Assembly: GCF_008795955.1 (NCBI RefSeq)
Contig: NZ_VMHN01000007.1
Span: 1-64,000 of the forward strand
DNA from: Marinobacter denitrificans
GTDB taxonomy: Bacteria > Pseudomonadota > Gammaproteobacteria > Pseudomonadales > Oleiphilaceae
Length of the DNA stretch: 64,000 nt
Direction of reading: 5' to 3'
Shown: positions 54,156-61,793 of the stretch, piece by piece
Layout of the letters: each line of letters starts with the position of its first letter
Numbering within the stretch: the first letter of the stretch is position 1
The notes under the pieces: generated by a model
What the model saw: only the letters and a program-made list of their open reading frames with translations
Database searches by the model: none
What the model was told of the DNA's origin: nothing
Translations under genes and position numbers: made by a program

Positions 54156-54899
54156 CTAGTGATTGACTGTGGCCTCGTTGAGAATGAGTTCATACTCACT
54201 GCCATCCGGCTCCACCTGCAGGAACCGGATCAGCAGATGGTTACGCTCCGGAGCGAACCACATCAGTGACTGCCGTTTGCTGTCACTGTCGCGGACTTTC
54301 TGGGCCTTGAGGGTCATGATTTGCTCGCCATTGGCTCTCAGGAATTCTTCGTCAACGACAGCGAACCGGTCTGTGTCGTAGTCGCCCTTGTCGACCACAC
54401 GGTATTCCATCTCACGTTTGCCGGCCTTGATGTCCTGGCTCAGTTGCAGTTGATAGCCCATCGGGTCGAGAGTGCCTTCCTCCAGGTCCAGCGAAAACCT
54501 GTCTCCCTCGTGGTGACCACTAACCACCATGTTGTCCCAGTCAAAGTCGATTGCTTCCTTCCTGTTCTTGATCAGGAAACCTGAGAGTTCGTAACGGTAA
54601 CGCAGGGGCACCACCTGATTGTTCTCCCAACGGAAGATCAGGGATTCGTCGATATCGGCGATAAAGGAATCCACATCGGTGCGGAAACGCCAGGTGCCGT
54701 CGTCCCTTTGTTCCAGAATACGACGGGCGCTGCCACTGAGAGAAATGCCTTTATCCATGGAGGCGTTATAGCTGAGCTCCATGGGATGGAGGGGCATCTG
54801 CTCCGGGCCTTCCTCCGAAGGCTGGGCGAAGGCAGCGCCGGAAAGCAGCAGCGCGGCCAGTAGAACGGGCAAGGCTGCAAAGCTGTGTTTCAGGGGCAT
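54156..54899 (-). CDS. DUF3108 family secreted protein
   Basis: 247 aa from the ATG at 54899, which has GGAGAAGTCCT upstream; the longer frame is less likely. A signal peptide (LPVLLAALLLSGAAFAQ) is followed by a beta-rich domain, LSYNASMDKGISLSGSARRI through KRQSLMWFAPERNHLLIRFL, matching DUF3108. Members are periplasmic or outer-membrane associated, function unknown. It is usually encoded beside purMN, as here. Confidence 0.85.
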   Translation of the reverse strand: MPLKHSFAALPVLLAALLLSGAAFAQPSEEGPEQMPLHPMELSYNASMDKGISLSGSARRILEQRDDGTWRFRTDVDSFIADIDESLIFRWENNQVVPLRYRYELSGFLIKNRKEAIDFDWDNMVVSGHHEGDRFSLDLEEGTLDPMGYQLQLSQDIKAGKREMEYRVVDKGDYDTDRFAVVDEEFLRANGEQIMTLKAQKVRDSDSKRQSLMWFAPERNHLLIRFLQVEPDGSEYELILNEATVNH

Positions 54900-54984
54900 A
54901 GGACTTCTCCGGTTGCACAATGGCAAGGGTACCTGCCTCTGGACAGTCTAACGTGCCTGAATACTCCCGGAGATGACGATAAAG

Positions 54985-55668
54985 TCACTCAGCTGTCGCT
55001 GTAGCTCTGTCGTCTGGAAGTACCAGCGGAGCGTGCAGAGGCTGGCCATCGAAAATCACGTAGTCGGAGCCAAGTTGAATGCGGCCTTCGCAGAACCAGC
55101 GGACAACAATGGGATACAGCACGTGTTCTTTCTGTTGAATCTTCTCGGCAAGGGTCTCCGGAGTATCGTCCGGGGCCACGTTGACTTCTGCCTGGGCGAT
55201 AATGGGGCCGCCATCCAGTTCTTCGGTAACAAAGTGGATGGATACGCCATGAATCTTCTCTCCTGCCTCCAGCGCGCGCTGATGCGTATTCAGGCCGGTG
55301 TACTTTGGCAGCAGCGAGGGATGAACGTTCAGCAGGGTGCCCCGTAAAGCCTGCACAAAATCTGTGGTCAGAATACGCATGAAGCCTGCCAGCACGATCA
55401 GGTCCGGGTTATGGCGGCGAATCTCTGCCATTAGCGCGCCGTCGAACTCCTCACGGGATCCGTAGTGGGTATGGTCCACGGTGAATGTCTTGATGTTCGC
55501 CTGGGCAGCGCGCTCGAGAGCAAATGCCTTGGGCCGGTTGCAGCCGACGGCGACGATCTGGCCCGGAAAATCACGCTCGCGGCTGGCGTCAATCAGCGCC
55601 TGAAGATTGGTGCCGCTGCCTGAAGCCAGAACCAGAATACGAGGTGCAGTTACTGAATCTGCCTTCAT
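54985..55668 (-). CDS. purN: phosphoribosylglycinamide formyltransferase
   Basis: 227 aa. Third step of purine synthesis, transferring formyl from 10-formyl-THF to GAR. LASGSGTNLQALIDASRERD binds phosphate; LLNVHPSLLPKYTGLNTHQ holds the catalytic Asn-His pair and EELDGGPIIAQAEV the Asp. Its start overlaps the purM stop by 4 bases. Confidence 0.96.
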   Translation of the reverse strand: MKADSVTAPRILVLASGSGTNLQALIDASRERDFPGQIVAVGCNRPKAFALERAAQANIKTFTVDHTHYGSREEFDGALMAEIRRHNPDLIVLAGFMRILTTDFVQALRGTLLNVHPSLLPKYTGLNTHQRALEAGEKIHGVSIHFVTEELDGGPIIAQAEVNVAPDDTPETLAEKIQQKEHVLYPIVVRWFCEGRIQLGSDYVIFDGQPLHAPLVLPDDRATATAE

Positions 55669-56729
55669 GCCGACAGGAGCCCCGGGACGTAGCGAACGGA
55701 AGCTGAGGCGGCGGGGTCGTCCGCTGTCTCAATCACACCAATCTGCCAGACCTTCTCCCCCAGTGCGTTGAGGGTATCCAGCGCCAGCTCACGCTGATTG
55801 GCCGGAACGCAGACCACCATGCCCACGCCACAATTGAAGGTACGGTACATTTCTTCCGTAGCGACTCCGCCGGCGTCTTTCAGCCACTGGAAAACGGGGG
55901 GCAGCTTCCAGCTGTCGGTGTCGATTGCAGCAACCAGGCCGTCAGGGAGGACCCGGGGAATGTTTTCCGGCAGACCGCCACCGGTGATGTGAGAAAGGGC
56001 GCGAATGTCCACTTCGCGGGCCAGTTGCAGCAGGTTCTTGACATAAATCCGGGTCGGGGCCATCAGAGCATCTGCGAGGGTGATGTCACCCATATCCTGG
56101 TCAAGGTTGGCGTTGCTGACCTCCAGAATTTTGCGGATGAGCGAGTAGCCATTGGAGTGGGGGCCGGATGATCCCAGTGCCAGCAATGAATCGCCGGCCT
56201 GCACGCGGCTGCCGTCGATGATCTCACTGCGCTCCGCCACACCCACGCAGAAGCCGGCCAGGTCGTAATCGTCGCCTTCATACATGCCCGGCATCTCGGC
56301 AGTCTCTCCGCCCACCAGGGAGCAGCCTGCCTGTTCGCAGCCTCTGCCGATGCCCTCTACTACCTGAGCGGCCACATCCACATTCAGCTTGCCGGTTGCA
56401 TAGTAGTCGAGGAAGAACAAGGGCTCCGCGCCACCCACAACCAGATCGTTAACGCACATGGCGACAAGGTCGATACCAATGGTGTCATGTCTCTGCAGTT
56501 GCATGGCAAGTCTGAGCTTGGTGCCAACTCCGTCGGTGCCAGACACCAGAACCGGCTCATGATAACCCTGGGGGATGGCAACCATCGCACCAAAGCCGCC
56601 GAGCCCGCCCAGAACCTCCGGGCGGCGCGTGCGTGCAGCCGTGTTCTTTATGCGGTTGACGAGTTCGTTTCCTGCGTCGATATCAACGCCTGCATCACGA
56701 TAGGTGAGGGAGGGCTTCTGTTCGCTCAT
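55665..56729 (-). CDS. purM: phosphoribosylformylglycinamidine cyclo-ligase
   Basis: 354 aa ATP-dependent AIR synthetase, fifth step of purine synthesis. SLTYRDAGVDIDAGNELVNR, VSGTDGVGTKLRLAMQLQRH, SLVGGETAEMPGMYEGDDYD and ALSHITGGGLPENIPRVLPD are hallmarks. purM-purN form a minus-strand operon, divergent from the DUF2066-hda genes. Confidence 0.97.
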   Translation of the reverse strand: MSEQKPSLTYRDAGVDIDAGNELVNRIKNTAARTRRPEVLGGLGGFGAMVAIPQGYHEPVLVSGTDGVGTKLRLAMQLQRHDTIGIDLVAMCVNDLVVGGAEPLFFLDYYATGKLNVDVAAQVVEGIGRGCEQAGCSLVGGETAEMPGMYEGDDYDLAGFCVGVAERSEIIDGSRVQAGDSLLALGSSGPHSNGYSLIRKILEVSNANLDQDMGDITLADALMAPTRIYVKNLLQLAREVDIRALSHITGGGLPENIPRVLPDGLVAAIDTDSWKLPPVFQWLKDAGGVATEEMYRTFNCGVGMVVCVPANQRELALDTLNALGEKVWQIGVIETADDPAASASVRYVPGLLSA

Positions 56730-56927
56730 GGTGTGCTTAACCGTTTGGACAGTGGGTCAGGCCGCGGATTTTAACAGGTGCGGAGTGGCGCTCCAAATGC
56801 AATTGCCAAGTTTGCCGTCGTGTCGGCGTTAGCGGGCTGGATTGACTTTCTGCAATCCCCCTTAGCTACTCACACCACGGGGCTTGGTGTATCCTATGCG
56901 CCATTCGGACGAATTGCAGGGTGTTTC

Positions 56928-58244
56928 ATGCCAGACTCAGGAAAAATCTCGATGCAGGTAGCGCAGATAATCCGTCGGTCAGTGCGGGTATTCTGTCTTC
57001 TGGCGCTGTTGGCGGCACCGGCGGCCGCCGTGACGGTTACCGGGCTCTATTCGGTTGAAGTGCCAGTGGCAAGCTCGCAACCGGGAGACCTTGCACAGGG
57101 TTACGCGGACGGGTTAAGCCGGGTTTTCGTGCGCGTGTCCGGCACCCGTGAAGTGCTTGATAATGAAGGTGTAAAGGCGTTGCTGGACGATGCCGAGTCC
57201 CTGCTGCAGTCCTATCAGTTTCTGCGTTCGGACCGGAATCAGCACCGTCTGCGCATGTCCTTTGGTGCTGTCGGCGTCAATAGCGCGCTCGCTTCAGTCG
57301 ACGCTCCGGTCTGGGGCGCAAACCGGCCGTTGACCCTGGCGTGGATTGCGGTGGAAGACGGGGGGCGTCGCGCCCTCGTTCATGCTGATGGCGAGGAAAG
57401 CAGCGGAAGCGATGAGTGGCGTCGGATATTTCAGGAAGCCGCGGTCGACCGGGGGCTGCCTGTGAGCCTGCCTCCGGCTGATTACCGTCAGGACCGTGAA
57501 CTGCTGTCCGATATCTGGGGGCAGTTTACCTCCAGTGTCCGGCGCGCCTCGGCAGACCTTGAGCACGATCTGATGTCCCTGGTACGTGTCAGGCGGTCTG
57601 GCTCCCAGTGGCGTGCAGGATGGGTGTTTGAAGGCATGGGGCTGGACAGCACGGAACAGTCAGTGACAGCTGATACCAGAGAAGAGCTGGCGTCCAGGCT
57701 TATCGGACGCTGGGCCGAAATGTTTGCGGATCGATATGCGGTTGCCGGCAGTGATGTGGACGAGGCGCCGCAGGTGGACATTGTGGTACATGGTGTGACC
57801 AACCTGCAGGACTATGCCCGCGTGAGTGGTGCGCTCAAGAGCCTGTCTCCGGTAACGGAAGCGGGTGCTACCCAGGCCCGGCAGGACCAGTTGAAGCTGC
57901 GGGTGGTGTTTTCCGGGGAAATGGAACAGCTGAAACAGTACATTGCCCTTGACCCGCGCCTGGTGCCCCTGTCTGATGCAGAGGTGTCCCGTATGCCTTC
58001 CGGTGACGACAATGATTCCGGTGAACAAAAGGGTGTCGAGCCCGTTCTGCCCGCACCGGAAGGCGGTGTTGCGCTGGCAGAGGACAGCGCAGAAACGGCC
58101 AGTACGTCTGCCAACCCTTTGTTTGTTTATCAGCCGCTACTGGTTGACCAGGAGGAGTCGGAGCAGGCTTTCGAGTCGCTCTATCAGGTGCTGCATTATC
58201 GCTGGCAGCCTGCCTCGGTTGTTGATTCGGAAAGCGGAGGGTAA
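56928..58244 (+). CDS. DUF2066 family secreted protein
   Basis: About 438 aa from the ATG at 56928 (another good in-frame start is 56952). The longer frame back to 56778 runs through the purM promoter region and is unlikely. A signal peptide (VFCLLALLAAPAAAV) leads to VTGLYSVEVPVASSQPGDL and SRVFVRVSGTREVLDNEGVK, typical of DUF2066. Function unknown; conserved between purM and hda. The C-terminus (about 360-438) is acidic and low complexity. Confidence 0.83.
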   Translation: MPDSGKISMQVAQIIRRSVRVFCLLALLAAPAAAVTVTGLYSVEVPVASSQPGDLAQGYADGLSRVFVRVSGTREVLDNEGVKALLDDAESLLQSYQFLRSDRNQHRLRMSFGAVGVNSALASVDAPVWGANRPLTLAWIAVEDGGRRALVHADGEESSGSDEWRRIFQEAAVDRGLPVSLPPADYRQDRELLSDIWGQFTSSVRRASADLEHDLMSLVRVRRSGSQWRAGWVFEGMGLDSTEQSVTADTREELASRLIGRWAEMFADRYAVAGSDVDEAPQVDIVVHGVTNLQDYARVSGALKSLSPVTEAGATQARQDQLKLRVVFSGEMEQLKQYIALDPRLVPLSDAEVSRMPSGDDNDSGEQKGVEPVLPAPEGGVALAEDSAETASTSANPLFVYQPLLVDQEESEQAFESLYQVLHYRWQPASVVDSESGG

Positions 58245-58277
58245 TTACCGGGTGCTGCAAGGAGAGGGAGGCGTGTC

Positions 58278-58838
58278 ATGATGACGCATCGCTGGCGCTG
58301 GATCCCCAACGCCCTGACGTTTTTGCGGATAGTAATGATCGCCCCGTTTGCCGCCGCTCTTCTGGCCAAGGAATACCGGTTTGCGTTGGTCATATTCTTT
58401 GTGGCGGCTGCCACCGATGCGTTCGACGGTTTTCTTGCCCGCCATTTTGACTGGCGAACCCGGATTGGTGCCATTGCCGACCCTCTGGCCGACAAGGCTT
58501 TACTGATTTCGGCTTATCTTATGCTTACCCTGACCGGGGTCTTGCCGTACTGGCTGCTCTGGCTGGTGGTGGGCAGGGACGTCCTGATTGTCTGCGGTGG
58601 GCTGGCTTTCCATTACTGCATTGGCAGATTTGATCTCCAGCCCAGTATCCCCGGTAAAATCAACACCCTGATCCAGATTCTGGTTGCCCTCGCGATAATC
58701 ATTCTGCTGGCGGACTTGCCGATGCAGCCGTGGGTTATTGATGCTGGTATTCTGGCGGTTGCGGCTTCGGCCCTGTTCAGTGGGGCCCATTATATCGCCG
58801 TCTGGAGTCTGAAGGCCTGGAGGGTCAAGAGTCAGTGA
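58278..58838 (+). CDS. CDP-alcohol phosphatidyltransferase family protein
   Basis: 186 aa membrane enzyme with about five helices and the catalytic pattern DAFDGFLARHFDWRTRIG...DPLADK (D-x3-D-G-x2-A-R... D-x3-D). It transfers a phosphatidyl group from CDP-diacylglycerol to an alcohol acceptor. Close to PgsA (glycerol 3-phosphate) in layout, but the acceptor is not readable. Its stop overlaps hda by 4 bases (GTGA). Confidence 0.87.
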   Translation: MMTHRWRWIPNALTFLRIVMIAPFAAALLAKEYRFALVIFFVAAATDAFDGFLARHFDWRTRIGAIADPLADKALLISAYLMLTLTGVLPYWLLWLVVGRDVLIVCGGLAFHYCIGRFDLQPSIPGKINTLIQILVALAIIILLADLPMQPWVIDAGILAVAASALFSGAHYIAVWSLKAWRVKSQ

Positions 58839-59533
58839 GTGCTTCGCAACTGGTACTGGGGGTTAAACTGCGTGATGACGCCCGGTTCGACAACTTTCAC
58901 GGCGATAGGAATGCAGCCGCCGCAACACGCCTGAGAGGGGCCTGCGAGCAACCTGTTCCGGTGCCGGTGATTGCGGTTTGTGGCGATGCCGACACCGGCA
59001 AGAGCCACCTCCTTCAGGCTGTGTGCCACCTTGCTGAACAGCGGCGGCAGAGTGCCGTGTGCGTCAGCGTTGAGGAGTTGTTGCCGTTCGGACCCGAGGC
59101 GCTGGCAGGGCTGGAAAACCAGTCGGTTATCTGCCTGGATGATCTGGATCTCATTGCCGGCCTGGAAAGCTGGGAAGAGGCGGTCTTCCATCTGTACAAT
59201 CGGGTTAATGATCGGGGCAGCCTGATGGTTGTCAGTCTTTCTGAAGTGCCAGGAGAGCTGCCGTTCCTGTTGCCGGATCTGGTGTCGCGATTACGCCACG
59301 GTCTGACGATTCAGCTGGGCATAAATCGTGACGATGACCGGCTCCGGATCCTGATGGCCAGGGCCGAGCAGCGAGGACTGGTTCTTGGCGATGACGTGGC
59401 GGCATTCATTCTCAGGCGCGCGCCGCGTAAGCTTGCCGATCTGCTGGCGATGCTGGATCGGCTCGATGAAAACTCACTGCGCGCCCAACGGCGGCTGACG
59501 ATACCCTTCGTGAAGTCGGTGATGGGGTGGTAG
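58835..59533 (+). CDS. hda: DnaA regulatory inactivator Hda
   Basis: 232 aa AAA+ protein, GTG start. QLVLGVKLRDDARFDNFHGD, Walker A-like CGDADTGKSHLLQAVCHL, Walker B VICLDDLDLIAG and the C-terminal helical lid RRAPRKLADLLAMLDRLDEN identify a DnaA-like ATPase without a DNA-binding domain. With the beta clamp it triggers hydrolysis of DnaA-ATP and so blocks re-initiation. Coupled to the preceding phosphatidyltransferase gene. Confidence 0.93.
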   Translation: MSASQLVLGVKLRDDARFDNFHGDRNAAAATRLRGACEQPVPVPVIAVCGDADTGKSHLLQAVCHLAEQRRQSAVCVSVEELLPFGPEALAGLENQSVICLDDLDLIAGLESWEEAVFHLYNRVNDRGSLMVVSLSEVPGELPFLLPDLVSRLRHGLTIQLGINRDDDRLRILMARAEQRGLVLGDDVAAFILRRAPRKLADLLAMLDRLDENSLRAQRRLTIPFVKSVMGW

Positions 59534-59569
59534 AACGAAAAAATACAGGGAAAAGGTCAGAGGCATAAC

Positions 59570-60367
59570 ATGAGACGAGTAGTGTTCAATCAGAAAGGTG
59601 GTGTTGGCAAATCCAGTATCACCTGCAACCTGGCGGCCATCAGTGCAGCCAGGGGTAAGCGCACGCTGGTCGTCGATCTCGACCCCCAGGGAAACTCAAC
59701 CCATTATCTGCTCGGCAAGCCGGCAGGAGAAATCAGGGACACAGTCTCGGACTACCTGGAACAGACAGTGGCCTTCACCGTGTTTAACCGCCGTGCGGAC
59801 GAGTTTGTGCACGCGTCGCCTTTTGACAACCTCTTTGTGATGCCTTCCAGTCCCGAACTGGACTTTCTGGAACGCAAGCTGGAAGCCAAGCACAAGATCT
59901 ACAAGTTGAGGGAAGCGCTCAAGAAACTGGGGGAATCCTTCGACGAGATTTACATCGATACGGCGCCTGCACTGAACTTTTACACCCGTTCGGCCCTGAT
60001 CGCTGCCGATCGCTGCCTCATTCCCTTTGATTGTGACGACTTCTCCCGCCAGGCCCTCTACAGCATTCTCCATGAAATTCAGGAGTTGCAGGAAGACCAT
60101 AATGAAAATCTGGTGGTGGAAGGTATTGTTGCCAATCAGTTTCAGCCACGCGCCAGTCTGCCCAAGAAGCTGGTACGCGAATTGATGGACGAAGGGCTCC
60201 CGGTGCTGCCTGTTAGGCTGTCCAGCTCGGTGAAGATGAAAGAATCCCATCAGTGTCGCCAACCATTGATACATATGGCACCCAAACATCCACTAACGCG
60301 GCAGTATGAAGATCTGTACCGGGTGCTTCATGGAGAAACCGTCGAACTGGAACCACTGGCCGATTGA
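59570..60367 (+). CDS. ParA-family ATPase, orphan
   Basis: 265 aa. Deviant Walker A NQKGGVGKSSITCNLAA at residues 5-20, A' motif VVDLDPQGNSTHYLLG and Walker B EIYIDTAPALNFYTRSAL. No parB or parS-like repeat lies beside it, so it is not the main chromosome-partition pair. Family members of this kind place or partition large complexes; the cargo here is unknown. It follows hda by 36 bases and precedes a YqcC gene by 9. Confidence 0.87.
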   Translation: MRRVVFNQKGGVGKSSITCNLAAISAARGKRTLVVDLDPQGNSTHYLLGKPAGEIRDTVSDYLEQTVAFTVFNRRADEFVHASPFDNLFVMPSSPELDFLERKLEAKHKIYKLREALKKLGESFDEIYIDTAPALNFYTRSALIAADRCLIPFDCDDFSRQALYSILHEIQELQEDHNENLVVEGIVANQFQPRASLPKKLVRELMDEGLPVLPVRLSSSVKMKESHQCRQPLIHMAPKHPLTRQYEDLYRVLHGETVELEPLAD

Positions 60368-60376
60368 GAGTGAATC

Positions 60377-60715
60377 ATGGCAAGACAGTCTGACCATACC
60401 GCCCGGGTGGCGGACAGCCTGCTGCAGATAGAGATAGAGTTACGGCGAATCGGAGCCTGGGAGCCCGATCCTCCGCCTGAAGAGGCACTGCAAAGCACAA
60501 AGCCTTTTGCAGTGGACACCCTTGAGTTTACCCAGTGGCTCCAGTTTGTGTTCATTTACCGCATGAAGGTAATGATCGAAAGCGGGCATGCATTACCGGA
60601 AGTGTCGGGAATGGCTCCTATGGCCGAGGAGCACTTCCGGGGCAGGAGCGAGCCCGGCCAGGGTCTGATCCGTGAGCTCGCGGAGATGGACCGTCTGCTT
60701 TCCGGGCAGTCCTGA
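60377..60715 (+). CDS. YqcC family protein (DUF446)
   Basis: 112 aa soluble helical protein with IEIELRRIGAWEPDPPPEEA, PFAVDTLEFTQWLQFVFIYR and PMAEEHFRG, which match YqcC. In enterics yqcC lies beside truC and the protein may aid tRNA modification, but here the neighbours are a ParA ATPase and nadC. Function unproven. Its stop is 4 bases from the converging nadC stop. Confidence 0.82.
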   Translation: MARQSDHTARVADSLLQIEIELRRIGAWEPDPPPEEALQSTKPFAVDTLEFTQWLQFVFIYRMKVMIESGHALPEVSGMAPMAEEHFRGRSEPGQGLIRELAEMDRLLSGQS

Positions 60716-60719
60716 GGGT

Positions 60720-61568
60720 TCAGCCGGCGGCATCCAGACGCATGGACAGGTCGACGGCCCGCACATCCTTTGTCAGTGCCCCGATAGAAATATAGTCCAC
60801 TCCGGTTTCCGCTACCGGCACCAGTGTGTCATTGGTGATGCCGCCGGACGCTTCCAGCTTCGCTGTGCCGGCGGTGCGGGCAACCGCCTTGCGCATCTCA
60901 TCCAGTGAAAACTCGTCCAGCATGATGACGTCTGCACCAGCCGCAAGAGCCTGCTCCAGTTCGTCGGAGTTTTCGGTTTCTACCTCGACGGGGCGGCCGG
61001 GGGCAATGCGGCGTGCTTCGGTAACCGCATTGGCAATCGAGCCGCAGGCGGCAATGTGGTTTTCCTTGATAAGGAACGCATCCCACAGGCCGATGCGATG
61101 GTTATGGCAGCCCCCACACGTCACAGCGTATTTCTGGGCCAGCCGCAGGCCGGGAAGGGTTTTTCGGGTATCGAGCAGCTGGACGCCGGTATGGGCGACG
61201 CGCCTCGCATATCCGGCGCACGTGGTGGCAACGCCGGACAGCATCTGTAGCCAGTTGAGCCCTGCCCGTTCGGCAGTAAGCAGGCTGCGGGCGGGACCTT
61301 CCATGGTGAACAGTAACTGATCAGCGCTAACTTCGTCCCCGTCACTGACCGCCCACGTCAGGGTGACCCGCGGGTCCACCTGCCGGAACACCTCTTCAAC
61401 CCAGGCTCGCCCTGAAATGATTGCCGTTTCACGGGTGATGACCTGCCCGCGACTGATTCGATGTTCAGGTATCAGCATGGCGGTGATATCGCCGTCTCCG
61501 ATATCTTCCCGGAGGCTTTGGGCGACACTTTCGATACGGGACTGGCGAAGCAGTTCAGTTGGGATCAT
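60720..61568 (-). CDS. nadC: quinolinate phosphoribosyltransferase
   Basis: 282 aa from the ATG at 61568 (MIPTELLRQSRIESVAQ); a longer frame adds 29 residues unlike the family. It joins quinolinate and PRPP to make nicotinate mononucleotide in NAD synthesis. NWLQMLSGVATTCAGYA, LLDTRKTLPGLRLAQKYAV, GGCHNHRIGLWDAFLIKENH, VEVETENSDELEQALAAG and LEASGGITNDTLVPVAETGV are diagnostic. Divergent from the DUF1631 gene. Confidence 0.96.
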   Translation of the reverse strand: MIPTELLRQSRIESVAQSLREDIGDGDITAMLIPEHRISRGQVITRETAIISGRAWVEEVFRQVDPRVTLTWAVSDGDEVSADQLLFTMEGPARSLLTAERAGLNWLQMLSGVATTCAGYARRVAHTGVQLLDTRKTLPGLRLAQKYAVTCGGCHNHRIGLWDAFLIKENHIAACGSIANAVTEARRIAPGRPVEVETENSDELEQALAAGADVIMLDEFSLDEMRKAVARTAGTAKLEASGGITNDTLVPVAETGVDYISIGALTKDVRAVDLSMRLDAAG

Positions 61569-61677
61569 GGTCGGATTTCCGGTGGTTCTATTGGGGTCTG
61601 TGGAATGCCAGTGGCCAGGGGGAATGATTCTAAAGCCCGGCCGGGTTTTCGCCAAACGGTAGTGAGCCAGAATGTTG

Positions 61678-61699
61678 AAATGTGACGGCGATCACTTAA
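61678..61699. promoter_or_regulatory. CRP/Vfr-like binding site
   Basis: AAATGTGACGGCGATCACTTAA reads TGTGA-N6-TCACT with AT-rich flanks, close to the CRP consensus TGTGA-N6-TCACA. Its centre is about 120 bases before the nadC start and about 105 before the DUF1631 start, so it could serve either gene. It assumes a CRP or Vfr homologue is present elsewhere in the genome. Confidence 0.55.
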
Positions 61700-61793
61700 A
61701 CACAAAAGGTGACAAATTCTGACACAAGGTGACGCGGGTAAGGCCTAAGATGTGTAATAACACACGTCTCCAGTCACCGTCCGGAGTAGCCGA

